A stretch of 60,909 bases of DNA from Amphimedon queenslandica. Taxonomy: Eukaryota > Porifera > Demospongiae > Haplosclerida > Niphatidae. The position numbers were made by a program, and so were the translations under genes. Below are positions 1-12,317 of this stretch, piece after piece. Position 1 is the first letter of the stretch. Every line of letters starts with the position of its first letter. Below the pieces are notes generated by a model. The model ran no database searches. It saw only the letters and a program-made list of their open reading frames with translations, and was not told the DNA's origin. The stretch is from the NCBI RefSeq assembly GCF_000090795.2, contig NW_003546309.1:251614-312522 (forward strand), written 5' to 3'.

Positions 1-610
1 TTTTTAATGGTCATAATTCCAGAAATTTTAATTGGAATCAGCTCAAACTTTCTCCACAGCATAAGGACATCAATATGTATCAGAAAATGTAATAAAAATT
101 GGGGGTGATTTCAAAGCCATTTTTCGGAAAAAACCATGGGCTATAGTACAGGGTACTTTTCAGAAATTGGTTATTTTTTAAAATGGTCATAACTCAAGAA
201 ATTTTAATCGGAATCAGCTCAAACTTTCTACACAGCATAAGGATATCAATATGTATCAGAAAATGTAATAAAAATTGGGGGTGATTTCAGAGCCATTTTT
301 CGGAAAAAACCATGGGCTATAGTACAGGGTACTTTTCAGAAATTGGTTATTTTTAAAATGGTCATAACTCAAGAAATTTTAATCGGAATCAGCTCAAACT
401 TTCTACACAGCATAAGGATATCAATATGTATCAGAAAATGTAATAAAAATTGGGGGTGATTTCGGAGCCATTTTTCGGAAAAAACCATGGGTACAGGGAA
501 TTTTTCAGAAATTGGCTCATTTTAAAAATGGTCATAACTCGAGAAATTTTAATCGGAATCAGCTCAAACTTTCTCCACAGCATAAGGACATCAATATGCG
601 CATGTTCATT
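1..610 (+). repeat. Dispersed repeat subfamily A, tandem array of about 3.5 units
   Basis: Tandem copies of a unit of about 175 bp. The landmark GCTCAAACTT recurs at 41, 217, 392 and 562. Each unit carries GGAATCAGCTCAAACTTTCT, then a CATAAGGA block, then CCATGGGCTATAGTACAGGG. The last unit is shortened. It probably lies in intron 1 of the UBXN7-like gene, antisense to it. Short open frames here come from the repeat and do not look coding. Confidence 0.9.
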
Positions 611-1131
611 AAAATTTGGTCAAATTATATGCACAAAAAATAAATATTTCTAAAAATAATAAATGCAATTAAATGCAAACATGGACTTGATCTCGACCTT
701 CTCTCCAAGCGACAGTCATTGTTGTTTGCACTTTTGGCTGAGAGGATTGGCAAGAGGGAAAAGTCAACATGAAATAATAAGGACATTCTCACACTGCTAA
801 CGATATCCTTCTATACCAATAACAAGACATAATTGAGATATTGAGCTATTTCCTTCCTTTACTAAACTGCCAAAATTAATTCAATATTATTACCCGTTAC
901 GTCTAGCGTGTTATATTACATCTGAAAAGGACGCAGACATTGCGTCTTGTGCTGATTTAATTACTCAAGCCATCAAACAGAAAGTCTCTGTATCATCTTT
1001 GGCAAAAGAATGATCATTAATTTAACGATAATAATTCTTGATTATATATAATTAATTAAATACAGCAAAATAATTATAAAATAAAACAATCAGGGCTTTA
1101 GCCCATCGGGAAAAATTAATGTAAAGCTCTT
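611..1131. other. Non-coding stretch, probably UBXN7 intron 1
   Basis: AT-rich, with no convincing exon on either strand. It lies on the intron side of the donor that ends the UBXN7-like first exon, so intron 1 is the simplest reading. The rest of that gene lies left of the window, so intron versus other non-coding DNA cannot be settled here. Confidence 0.5.
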
Positions 1132-1348
1132 ACGTTTCTTGGTAAGTGGAGGGAGAAAGGGAGGAGGAGGGAGGGGTGTGGTCACTTTCTTCAAGTCCAT
1201 GATTGCTGTGGTCGTGTGGAGTTACAGTGTCCAAGTGCATACCGATGGCTAGTTCTAGATTACCAGAACATGCTTCCAAGAGGCTCCTTGCAATTTCTGC
1301 CGAGGCTCCTGTCAAATTCATAAAATCTTGAACACTCTTGTCCGCCAT
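1132..1348 (-). CDS. UBXN7: UBXN7-like protein, first exon only (5' partial gene)
   Basis: The first coding exon starts at an ATG whose first base is 1348 and ends at a GTAAGAG donor near 1131. The first 40 residues form a UBA-like helical domain reading MADKSVQDFMNLTGASAEIA and onward to a LEACSGNLELAI motif. This is the layout at the N terminus of UBXN7, where the UBA binds ubiquitin chains and the UBX domain, expected in later exons, binds p97/VCP. The residues after it are His-, Ser- and Pro-rich linker. Remaining exons lie beyond the left edge. FAF-type UBA-UBX relatives are the main alternative, but the TGAS-x(8)-LEAC-x(2)-NLE pattern fits UBXN7 best. Two CACGTG boxes lie upstream of the start. 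Confidence 0.7.
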
Positions 1349-1394
1349 CTTTTAAAAGGGCGTGTCTAGCGTTTATGGCTGACACGCCTATCAA

Positions 1395-1448
1395 CCACGT
1401 GGTTAAAGTATACCAGAACGTAATTTATCCGTATATTTAATCCACGTG
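1395..1448. promoter_or_regulatory. Two CACGTG E-boxes in the UBXN7-like promoter
   Basis: CCACGTGG at 1395-1402 and CACGTG at 1443-1448 lie 47-100 bp upstream of the UBXN7-like ATG, in the roughly 250-bp gap before the end of the filamin gene. A GGGCGTGTC GC-type box sits near 1360. The motifs are seen directly; binding is inferred. Confidence 0.45.
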
Positions 1449-1599
1449 CGTTCACATGTTATCAGATAAATCATCAAAGCAAATTTTGTATTTTAGAACG
1501 GCAAAGCAATAAAAATAATTAATAATAAAAGCAAAATGTATAATTTTAATAATAATCATGATGGGTAAATGTATTATAATGTTCTTGTGTATAATTAAT

Positions 1600-4500
1600 T
1601 TATAGCTCAATGTCAACTGGCATGCTATCTAATGGTTTACCGTTCCACATCAAGTTAACACTATAAGTGTCGTGGGAATTGATCAGAAAATCAACTAAGC
1701 AGCTCTCATCACCTTTCTCAGCTTTCTTGGACGATGTAGGCTTGGTTGGAGTGGAAATAGCCTCAAAGCTAGTCGATAGTTTTATAGGAACGGCGCCCGT
1801 CTTCTTGCCAGAGACAGTAGCAGACAATAAACCAACTTTACCATCCGACGAACAGTAGGGTATGCTATCAACCAGCGCCTCGCTGGACTCATTCTCTGCT
1901 CCTAATAAATCAATCTCGAAAGGCGAGCCAGCTATCTCCACGTCGAACCAGTAGACGTGCAGATCGAAGACATCCGGTCGACTCGGAGAAAAACTAATCT
2001 GGTACTTTCCTCTCTCGTATTGGACGACTGTAGCCTCCTGTCGGCCAATGTTCCTCCCGTACACTGCCGCCCCCATCAACCCTCGCAGGTTCATGTCCGG
2101 CTCAAACTGGACGCACACGGGAGGCGATGAAACCTGCTCTTTGTAGAGGACACGGAACGGTGAGCCATTCACATGTTTATCGGCATACAAGACTGTCACC
2201 ATGAAAGTATCACTGGTGCGAGGTATAAATGAAACCCTATATACTTCATCATTGACTTGCTCAACATACAGTGGTATGGTAAGGCCTTTAGAATTAACGG
2301 CGGAAGCAGAGAGTCTCCCTTCGCCAGCCTGCGTTACATCAAACACCAATTCAAGGGGTTGGCTTGAGCGCAATGGTATAACTGGATCAAACATGGCTAC
2401 CTTGCTAGAGCGCGTGGGCGAGTGGATGGAGACAATGAAAGGAGATCCCTTGAGATGAGTCTCTTTGTAGGTTATCGAAACTTTATAATCATCATTCCTT
2501 GTTGCACGCATCATCAATGTGTATTTGCCCATGCCATCATACTCAACGCCTGTTTGAGCTCTATTGGATTGGTCGCTCTTTCCAACGGCTGATATCTGAA
2601 GGAGAGAGGGGTCTTCAGTGCCAGGTGAGTGCACGTTGAACTCTATATTCTTATTCAGTTGGTAGGCATTGCCACGGACAGGGACTGCTTTGATGAGTGT
2701 GAAATCATCAATGGACCATACTCTAGCAGCACTGAACTCCATTGGGTTAGAAAGGCAAGGGACTTTATTGTAGAATACCTCAAGGCTATAAGCTCCTTCT
2801 GTCTTTGGAGTGTAAAACAGAGTATAGCGGTGACTCTCAATCCTCTGTATTCTACCTTGATCGCTCGTACCGTTAGGTGTTCTAATGCTAACACTCAAAG
2901 TCCCCTCGCCTGCACCAGCTGTACTAATAGGCAGTGACAGTACCTGGTTTAATGGCAGCTCCTGCCCGTGAAGAGATGAGCCATCAATCTTAACAGCTTT
3001 AGGATCAGAAACGTGTACAACCACCGGAGACTGTGGTATCTCTTCACCGCCATACTGGAGTACTAGCGAGTGATTGCCCACGCTAGCAGGAACTGCAGTG
3101 ACAGTGTACACAGAGCCGGTTTTACTCAGAGAACACGAATGCTCTGATTTAGGACTAACAAGCATTGCCCTCAACTCCCCATAACCAGCTTTACCAGTAT
3201 CAATGCTAATACTGATCTCCTCACCAAGGATGCAGCTCTTGTTTGGATAACTAACAACAGTGCAGGCTTCAGGGCAGAAAGGGACAGGAGGAGTGATGCT
3301 AAAAGGACTGCCTCTTATGTGTCGACCGGCCCAAGTAATGTCAAGCGTATAAGTACCAGGGCTGGGTAGAGTGTATGAATAAGTGAAAATACCGTCTTTC
3401 GTAGATACCAATTGAAAGTCTTGAGGTTGAGGAGAACCTGTAAACGTTGCTTGCAGGGATCCTGGGCCACCTCCTGAGGTGTCGATTTGAAACGTCATCT
3501 CTTGACCAATCAAAAGGGAGCTTGGGTCTAAGCCACGCCCACTAGGAATGCATGCATTAGGATCAGTGACCTTGCAAAAGAACGGACTATTCGCAACGTC
3601 TTTTTCACCAAATAAAACACAGACAGTGTACTCGCCGACAGAAGGTGGAACGAAACTTATTTTAAAAACGTTAGATCTGATCTGAGACCCATCAGCGTCA
3701 AGGTTCTCTCCTTTCTCGTCCTCAATGATAATCTCCAGACGGCCCCGCCCAGCTTTTGTGCAATCCACTGAAAACGTTATCGGCTCATTGACCACACCTC
3801 CAGACTTCAACTGAGACCCCTCGACAATGCAGTAATTGGGGAACGAGAGAGGGAGTGGCTTATTCTGAGAGTCTATAATGTCATCCTGTGGAGTGGGGGA
3901 GTGAGAGAGATCGGGTGATGGAGTCTTTGAGGATGTTGTACATTCAGAGGGAGGCTCTGGTGTTGTGGTGGTACTACGAGGCCCGCCCCCTAACCCCTCC
4001 TCTTGGTCCATGTCTTTCTCTTCGCTCTCTTCTCTTGGATCATTAACATAGGCTACTTCGATGATATCTGGTTCATCAAGTCCGCCGTCTTCTTTGGGAT
4101 CTTCTCTTTCCTTAACTTCTCCTTCCTTGTCGGCTTCTACCCATTTCAGTTCATCATCATCAAACACTGATATATCACTGGTGGTCTTAACCTGACTGCC
4201 ACTGCCTGTTGTCAAGCTGGTGGTTTCTTCATTCTTTGGCTCTTGTTTAATTTCCTTTTGATTTGAGAGGTTCCCTCCTCCTTCTCTCCCTTCTTTATCA
4301 AGTAGCGGCTGACTACCAAATGAAGAATTTTCGTCATCACCCGAGCTGAAATCAAAGTCCAGCGAAAGTTTTTCTTCTTCCTGAGGTAGAGAGGAGGTGG
4401 AGGGAGTGAGTCGAGGAATGCTACCACGACTCGGCCGGTTACTAAACGATATGTTATCAATTTCGCTGAGGACTTGATCAAAGCCTAGTTCTGCTTCAGC

Positions 4501-6844
4501 AAGGAGCTCGTCTAGCTGTGACTTACGTTGTTCTCTCAGTCTCCGAGCGCCATCACTGTTTCTTACCCAAGTCCTCAGCTTTATGTCAGCATCAAACGTG
4601 TCCCTCTCTTCCTCCTCTTGTCGGTCGTTTGAGGTTCCTACATGTTCTTGTAGACTCTTTCTTTCCAAATACGTCTTCAACCCTTCCCTCTCTTCTTTCT
4701 TTGCTTCTTCTTCCATCACCAAGTCTTTATGAATATCATTACTGTCCGTGTGGCTCCCATGAATCTGAAGCTCAAACTTGTCATGGCCAATATCGCCACC
4801 CAAAGGGGGAGAGTCGGGAACCTCTGGTGGACTACTGCCGGTAAATTCAGCTTGTGCCGACTCAGTGAAATCTGATGAGAGTGTGGAAACGCTCGTGGGA
4901 GCAACAGCAACAGCTTCGTCACTTGATAGAGACTGAAGTGTAGCTCTCTCATCATCAAGCGACCTTTTATTGCTCCTCCTTCTCTTTCCTCCAGGAGCAG
5001 TCTGGCAGTTTAAAAACTGAATCAAGTATCCCATCCTCAGTATCTCCTCCGTGTCTTTGGATACAAACTGCCCTGGGGCTATGAGCTGCTTGATTCCTAG
5101 CTCGTCTTCAGCCGATTTCATCAAAAACTGAACTCGATCAATGGGAGGAATTTTGACTTCATCTTCATCTTCCTCGCCCTCGTCCATGGTCCCCGGTAGA
5201 TAAACATTGACTAGTGAGGTCAGAGCCGACCCGTCAAACCAGTCAGATGTGAAATTGATGATGGAATGTTCTGGGATAAGGCAATTGACCCAGTCAACAA
5301 GATAGCTATGACAAGGTGAATCGGGTGAGCAGTAATAAGAGAGGTACTGGAGTATTGGGCCTAGTTTACCAGCTGCAATATCATTAGGACTAACAACCTA
5401 AAGGAGAAATGAAAAATAAAATACAACTTATATTTTTAATAATATTATTGGTACCTTTGGTATTTGGAAGTACTTATTAGCAGCTTGCATTGCAGACTGT
5501 ATGTTTCCGGTGGCATTTGCTGGATCAAGTTGAGACACATTGCCAAGGATACCAGGGCTGAGCCTGTCCAGGAGGAGAGAGAGGGCAATACCGTCAGACC
5601 AACTAGTGGTGAGGTTAGTGATAGTAGCTTCTGGTAGAAACAACTAATAAAAATATATAAATATTGATAAATGACAGTAACAAGGCAATGGGTAAAGAGG
5701 CTAATACAGTATATGAATTACAAATATACAATTATCTTTTATAGTATACCTGAAACCACAGTAGCATTGACTCAGGAGAGAAACCCCTTTTACTATCAGA
5801 CTGAGGTAGTGGGTAGTGATTTGCCAGCTGTTGCAAGAGGCCTAATGTTAACTTCAAATTGCCATCAACTATATCAGCTGGCTCTATATAGAAACAGAGA
5901 AATAATAAGAGGGAGATTAAGTATATTTGCCATATGTATTTTAGAGTGTAAAGCCATCATCTATTAAGTACATAAAGCGTGTTACAACTTACAAATATAT
6001 GCAGTAACATACACATCTTCATACTATATGTCACTGGATGTGTGTGCCAATACAACTAACCAATGTTTAGGAGTTGGAGCCCTTCTCTCTTCATGCACTC
6101 AAATGCAATCTGGACATTTTCTAATTTGAGTAGCCTCAATCTTGGAGATTTATGATATCTGGTAAGAAAATAAGAAATGTAATAAAAGTACCTTATCAAC
6201 ATTCCTATCTAGTATCAAAGGGGTGGTTAGACCTGGGTCACAGCTGCAAGCCAAACACCACAAGTCATGAATATGGCCCACCAAACAAAGCAAACACCTC
6301 CAGAACATGAATACCATTACCATCCTGTTGTAGTCTTGCCCTAATGGCTGGGCTGCCTCATTCCGGTTTTCAAACTAGCTATTTGTCAGTTTAGAGGCTC
6401 TTAATTACGTGTGTAACTAGTTGACACAATCTACTCACTGATTCCTCCCACATCAGTCTGCATGTAAACTGTTACAAGACACACAAATAGATCTATGCTC
6501 ATTTACTGTAACTAAAACATGCTCATTTACACAGTCCATAGACTATAAGTAACCTCTAGACTCACTACAAATCATTTCTTTCAATTCTCCCCTACACTCC
6601 CCCCTCTCTCTCTCCCTTACCTAATAAACTGTATTGATTCAGGTGCTACTGTTTTCATCAACTGAATAAGCACCAGTCCATCCTTTAGCCCATTTCGTAT
6701 ATCAGTAATTGAGGTTTGGTGTTCGGAGGATTTCAAGTGGCCGTTAATCCAGCTGGTGAATGCTTTCTCTTGATCTTTGATCCAGTCAGACTTGTTCTCA
6801 GTGTTAGAATCAGACGCTCTGGATTGGAACAATAGTAGAAACAT
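1600..6844 (-). CDS. jbug: Jitterbug-type filamin with three CH domains and about eight filamin repeats
   Basis: Five exons (6844-6621, 6158-6061, 5883-5750, 5643-5455, 5397-1600) join in frame to 1480 residues. CH1 is roughly residues 20-125 (FTSWINGHL, then DGLVLIQLM, then DIVDGNLKLTLGLLQQL). CH2 is about 142-238 (SWSDGIALSLLLDRL) and CH3 about 245-345 (SDWFDGSALTSLV). An acidic, low-complexity linker runs to about 755. Some eight Ig-like filamin repeats follow, each closing with a GSPF-type motif (NSPF, GSPF, QSPV, GSPF and so on). Ordinary filamin has two CH domains; three CHs before filamin repeats is the layout of Drosophila jitterbug, an actin cross-linker. Everything from late CH2 to the stop is one 3.8-kb exon. 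The ATG at 6844 is in phase, but a short upstream 5' exon cannot be excluded. Confidence 0.88.
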
Positions 6845-8196
6845 GATAGGTTGTACGTAATTGTCGGTAATTAGGTTAGCAATGCAAAATGTAGTGAATG
6901 TCTAACAGATTATTGAATAAGTAGCTCTACGTCAGTTATTAGGGACATCAGACTACAAAAGTCATGCTTTAATTGCTATTAGCAAATTAATTAAAACTAA
7001 TCTGCTCTTTATTCGAAAATGCTTTGTATTGCATTCTTTGATGACGATATCTAACCAGGCACCAAATTAAGGACATTTTCAATCACAGAGGCACAGTGCT
7101 ACTGTATTTTCAGAGAGCATGGGATATTCACAAATGCTTAGCTGTTCCTGTTAATCTCGTTATGAGCTTACTTCCTAGTTCTGGTGGGATTAGTCTCTGG
7201 TCTTGAGCTCAGCAGTGAGAATACATCGCCACTGTTCAGTCTTGATCTTCTTTGCTCTCCATTCATTGTTCTTTACAAGCACTCTCTCTCTCTCTATGGA
7301 GAAACAAGTCTATTCCAATGGGACCCTACAACAATTAAACAATAAACAACATGAAATACTAACAATAATGATTTATACAGTGAATCAGTAACACTGATTA
7401 TGTATCAAAAAGTCTACTGTTACTGCATGCGCAAATACTTCGTGTATGTAATTGCAATGGGCTCAAGGAATCTTAATCATAATTCCAACTATTAGCACCC
7501 CAAGGGTTGCTTTGATCTTTGATAAGAATCTCCTGTACATTCCCTCCAAGAGAGATGCTGCAAGATACTAATAAATAATGGTCTATCCTTAATTTTGTAA
7601 TAGGCCTCAATTAATAGTTTAATCAGTTCACGTTTATATGGCAGTCGTTCCTAATGGAGCATGGATAACATCTCTACTCCCACCATTTAGGCTGAAACCT
7701 CTCAGTCAGCAAGGCTGGATAATTATACATAATATTAGCATGCAATTCGATTCCTGCATCTCTCACTACTGCAAAATGCATTTTGCTTCATTAATGGCTA
7801 AACTTCAAGTGCTAATAAACAAGCAAATGCTGGACTGAAGTGTTAACAGACTAGGAGCCAACAGCTGTCAAGACACCACAGTATCCACGAAATCAAGAGT
7901 ACAATGTAAATATAATATATCAATTTCAAAAACTGTTTAATAGAAGCGCTGAGGCTCTCTGTCTCACCTTAAATGTGTAGCACTAGTAAAGGTCCTTGTA
8001 GAACTATATCTGCCTCTTGTTGGCTGCTACTCTACAACAGATTGTTCAGAAGAGGAAGAGAGAATGATGAAAGTTGCAAATTCCAGCAGAATTAATGATT
8101 TTTGTCAAAGCTTGCGAGGGCGTGGTTTTGCAATAAAATTGAGGGGCGTAGCGATAGCTCGTTCTTAAGAAGGTGTGGCTGCACTCGCTGCTCAGC
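6845..8196. other. Intergenic region between divergent filamin and TMEM223 genes
   Basis: No coding exon is supported. TGCATGCGCA (7424-7433) resembles an NRF1 half-palindrome. On the minus strand AAG|GTGAGA near 7970 could be the donor of a non-coding first exon of the filamin gene. GGGCGTGG (8118-8125) and a second GGGGCG nearby sit 60-80 bp before the TMEM223 ATG as likely GC/KLF-type promoter elements. Confidence 0.4.
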
Positions 8197-9038
8197 ATGG
8201 CTGCTCAATCAACAGCAAAACAAGTTCTTCTCTATCAAAATACTGTCACCAAGCCTCTTTTTTTCCTCTTTATAACTGTGGCATCTGGAATTCAGTATAC
8301 ATTCTGGTCCTATCTTGCCTTAGAAGCCTTTAAAGACTATCAACAGAAACCGCCTGAGAAGCATTCTGACAAGCAGAAGGAGGAGGCGGAGTCTGGCTCC
8401 ACTCAGGGCACTGCAAAGAGAGCTTTATTTGAGTCCATTAAAGAGAAAGCCTCTTCGGGAAAGTGGCGTCTCGGAGTCACTCTTCTAGCACTGACATTTG
8501 GCAGTTTATTTGCATTCACTTCAGTGATTTATCCACGACGTACCATTAATAAGGTGATGTATAGTCATAGCAAACAGGCATTGGAGATCACCACGTACAC
8601 ACCTCTTGGAGGACTAACCAGTAAAGAGGTAATATTTACCGTTTTTACTGAATTAGCAGCATGCCTCGTATGATATGGCTTTTACTAACTTTTAAAATTT
8701 GCAAAAAAATCCAATTTTGATTGAAATCAGCTCAAACTTGCTACATAACATGAGAATATGTATATATGTATTAGGAAATATATAAAAAGGGAGAGATCTC
8801 TCATAGTCATTTTGACAAAATTTGGCCAAAATCCCTGTACATGGTCATCTGCCAGTTTTAATGTCAAGTCATTGTCTCTTAGGTCCCATGTCTGTCTGTT
8901 TGGAGAAAAGGAAGCGCTCAATCGAGTCATGTGTCACTTAAAGTGAAGGGAGACATATTCTATTATCTGTTGGGTGAAAAGAATGGAAAATTCCACAATC
9001 CAAAAATGTTTGATATGATTATTGGAACTAGAAGATGA
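8197..9038 (+). CDS. TMEM223: TMEM223 homologue, mitochondrial inner-membrane protein
   Basis: Two exons (8197-8628, 8883-9038) give 195 residues, close to the roughly 200 of vertebrate TMEM223. The family has two membrane segments, seen here at about residues 25-45 (LFFLFITVASGIQYTFWSYL) and 94-112 (LGVTLLALTFGSLFAFTSVI). They are followed by the conserved soluble tail with LEITTYTPLGG, and in exon 2 VSLKVKG and FHNPKMFD. The family is mitochondrial and has been linked to complex IV biogenesis. The ATG at 8197 begins MAAQSTAK; an in-frame GTG upstream is not used. The single intron carries a piece of repeat subfamily B. Promoter: GC-type boxes at 8118-8150. Confidence 0.9.
8695..8830 (+). 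repeat. Repeat subfamily B fragment in the TMEM223 intron
   Basis: A single partial unit: a GAAATCAGCTCAAACTTGCT landmark, then AATATGTATATATGTAT and the end CATTTTGACAAAATTTGGCC. It lies in the sense orientation and fills over half of the 254-bp intron. Confidence 0.85.
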
Positions 9039-9086
9039 ATCACTCACCCTTGTACTGTACATTCATATTGTATAATACCAATGTTA

Positions 9087-9092
9087 AATAAA
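9087..9092 (+). terminator. AATAAA poly(A) signal of TMEM223
   Basis: AATAAA about 50 bp after the TMEM223 stop codon. It is the only canonical hexamer in the near 3' flank. Confidence 0.6.
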
Positions 9093-9299
9093 GTTATTTG
9101 AATGAATGCAATAGTCTCTAACAGTCTCTAACAATTTTTGGTCTGCACTGTAGAGAATTTACTTAAGTCACAGTCAATAATAAACAATAGTATCAATAAT
9201 AACAACAATACACAATTAATAACAATATTAAATAATAATAATAATGATAATAATTACAAGACAAAATATGAGTTTAAAAATGTCGTCGTGCTACAAGTA

Positions 9300-9328
9300 A
9301 AAAAGATAATAATTATAATAGTATTATA

Positions 9329-9364
<36 letters not shown>

Positions 9365-9365
9365 G
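9300..9365. repeat. (AAT)n microsatellite
   Basis: About ten uninterrupted TAA/AAT units in the short convergent gap between TMEM223 and LRCH. The AT-rich DNA to the left (9140-9300) is similar in character and shows no gene. Confidence 0.9.
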
Positions 9366-9410
9366 ATTCACTACCTACGGCCACCACCACTAATCAATAC
9401 ACACACTCTC

Positions 9411-12277
9411 TTAAACAGAAACTGTATCAAGTAATCCTCTAATACATCCAGTTACTCTAACAGGATCCTTATATTCTAATATCTCACCAGCTGAACACAC
9501 CTATAATGAATATACACACACCAAAAATTAAAAAAAATAATATTTTTATCATTTTAATATTTTTATCATTTTAATAGCATACAATAGTTTCTTCTACGCC
9601 CAATTTCTTGCAAGCAGCGAGAAATGCAGCAACATTCATAGTTTGTTTTGGTGCTGATAGTGGCTGGAGAGAGAAAAATAAATGTAGTACAAGGTACAAT
9701 AGATCAAGTATTTTACTTCTGTTCCTTTTGGTTCGTGAATGGTTGAGATTGTGCTTGGATGCAGTTTATTGACAAGGTGACAGAGCAAGACCCCGTCAGA
9801 TATGCTCTCGCCTAAATCATCAGCAAGCTTAGTACCTAATAGCTCCTCAATGTCCTACGAAAAAAAATTACTGAGACCAAGAAATACCATAATGATAATT
9901 AAAACAAATTGTTAGCACGATTGCAAAATAATACCAATTTTAACTTCGTGTACATGTACAACTAACTCTTGCTCACTTACTTTCTTCACGCTTTGTATCT
10001 TCTCCATTTCTTGCTGCATGTTTGCTTGCTGTCGACGTACGGTAAAGTTTGGGTCTTGTTTCCCAATGACCTTAAAGACGTCCTTCTTTCTCTTCTGAGG
10101 CCCACCCTGGCCTTTCTGTCTTGGCCATGTTGTACTGGTATCTTTAGCTAAAGAAAGAGAAAGAAGTATACATGTACATGTACACAAGGTGACATAGTGT
10201 TCAGTATCACAGAGATTTTTTACAAATTTATAAGTTGCTTTAAAATTTGACAATGAAGTCTTTGGCTAAAAAATCATGAAAAATCGCAAAGTGAGAATTC
10301 TTCATTTTTATAATTTTTTCTAATGCATATACACGTTCTTATGTTGTGTAGCAAGTTTGAACTGATTCCAATCAAAATTAGATTTTTTACGAATTTTTTA
10401 AGTTGCTCTAAAATCTGGCGAAAGTCCCTGTACTATAGTACAGTGTCATTGGCCAAATTTCACCAAAAATGACTAGGAAAGAATTCTCCATTTTTATAAT
10501 TTTTTCTGATGCATATACATGTTCTTATGTTGTGTAGAAAGTTTGAACTGATTCCGATCAAAACCTGATTTTTTATGAATTTTTAAAATTCCTCCAAAAG
10601 CCATATACAATGTACCTTGTCAGCTCATGAAGCATGCTGCATACAATGCTTTCTGCATGCATTCAAGAATTGAAGTAAGCAGAAAGAATACATGCAAATA
10701 GAACAATTCATTACTTTTAGGTTTAGGTGGCGGCTCGGGTCCTTTAGGTTTCTCAGAGTGAGTAGGAGAGATGGGAGAGAGAGGAGAAGGGGGAGGTTCC
10801 CCTTCCATATCCTCCACAGCTACATCATCAGAGGTGACTGAGGGAGACAGCGATTGGTCCCTACCCTCGGAAATGTCATCCTCTGAGGATAATGACGGTA
10901 TGGTATCACGAGGAATCTCAGAGACGTTAACTGAGAACGATACCTGTATGGTAATAAAGAGACCAATATAAGATTAGAGTGGGTTTAAAGTAATGGGAAC
11001 TTACTTGTTTACCGGCTGATTGATGCTGTGGTGTGTTACAAGAAGCTATCAATAAAATAAGTAATAATAATTAATAATAATAATAATGAAATTGGCATAT
11101 TACAAAGTTATATTGTATGTAGATGTACATCTTCAAAACTCAAAAAATATCATGTTGATAATACACAATTGTAGATTATAAAATGAGTATACTCGTACCT
11201 GTACTTGTGTTTGCTGCCTGTAGATCAAATGATGAGAGCTTGTATTTCTTGTCTATCTCTAGTGCGAGTGAGCTCTCTCCCATCTTGTTTAACGCCACAA
11301 GGACTTCACTCCAAGTGTAGGTTGGATTATCCTCGAGCCATTTCTGAAACAGATCATGACAAGATGAAGGCTCTTCTATTGACACTCCAAGGGAACTGGC
11401 TAGTCCCTCCAGATCTGATATTGAACCTAACTCTTGTGTCATCTCTTCAAGCTTTGGTCTAGGATATTCTAAAAAAATTAGTCACGTAAGATATATCATT
11501 AATTAAGCATAATACATGTACATATAGTATTGCTTCAAATTTCAACATTCCAGCTTAAAATTTTTTGTTTAGATAAATTTTAGTATTATAAACCATGCAT
11601 AGACTAAAGTAGTTCATTAATGCTGTGTGTGCTTACGGGATTTGGCCTCTTTAGGTGTCGAGGGCTCCTCTTGATCAAGATCCTCAGGAGTGGGCGTGAC
11701 ACTTCCCTCACGAGACGGAGGAGTGTTGGGACGATCCCCTCCTCCCCTATCATCTTCCTTCTCTTCAGATGAGTCTATCAGTAAACACACGCACAGTAAG
11801 ACATTATAAAGTATATATATCCATTATTAACAACAGACAACTGGTAATGGTAGCAGATCAGCTCTAGGAGTCGGTCGGTGATAACGTTAACTCATTGCAA
11901 GATAGGAGGAGAGGGAGGGTTGGACGGAAATGTGACACTCATTTATTTCATGAGATAAGGTTTCAACAAAAATCCAAAGAATGTGAAACAGCAACCAAAG
12001 AGCAGCATATCATCTCCTCCATTACACCACACTTAGAGAGAGAAAAGTGGTATGCGTTATCATGCATATGTAGCCCGTACTATATTTATTTGTTTATTTT
12101 TTTAATCATGCAACCATTACCAGTTGTCAACATCAAATAAAATCACACGTACAATGCACTACACATCTCTCACTAAACAAAAGCTATGGCCCTATACAGC
12201 GTCACATGAGTTGTCTAACGAAGGGCACACTACATATACATGTTCCAATGCATCAGGCACCAGAAATAAACAACAAC

Positions 12278-12317
<40 letters not shown>

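Noticed and set aside
450..653. Open frame of 67 codons in the left-end repeat array
   Set aside because: It is the repeat unit itself read in one frame. The period is not a multiple of three, and the frame is broken in neighbouring units.
2629..2937. Plus-strand open frame of 102 codons inside the filamin exon
   Set aside because: Antisense shadow of a long conserved coding exon, with no domain of its own. The same applies to several frames over dynein exons.
8173..8196. TMEM223 start at 8173
   Set aside because: That codon is GTG; the ATG at 8197 gives a start like the family's MAA-type N terminus.
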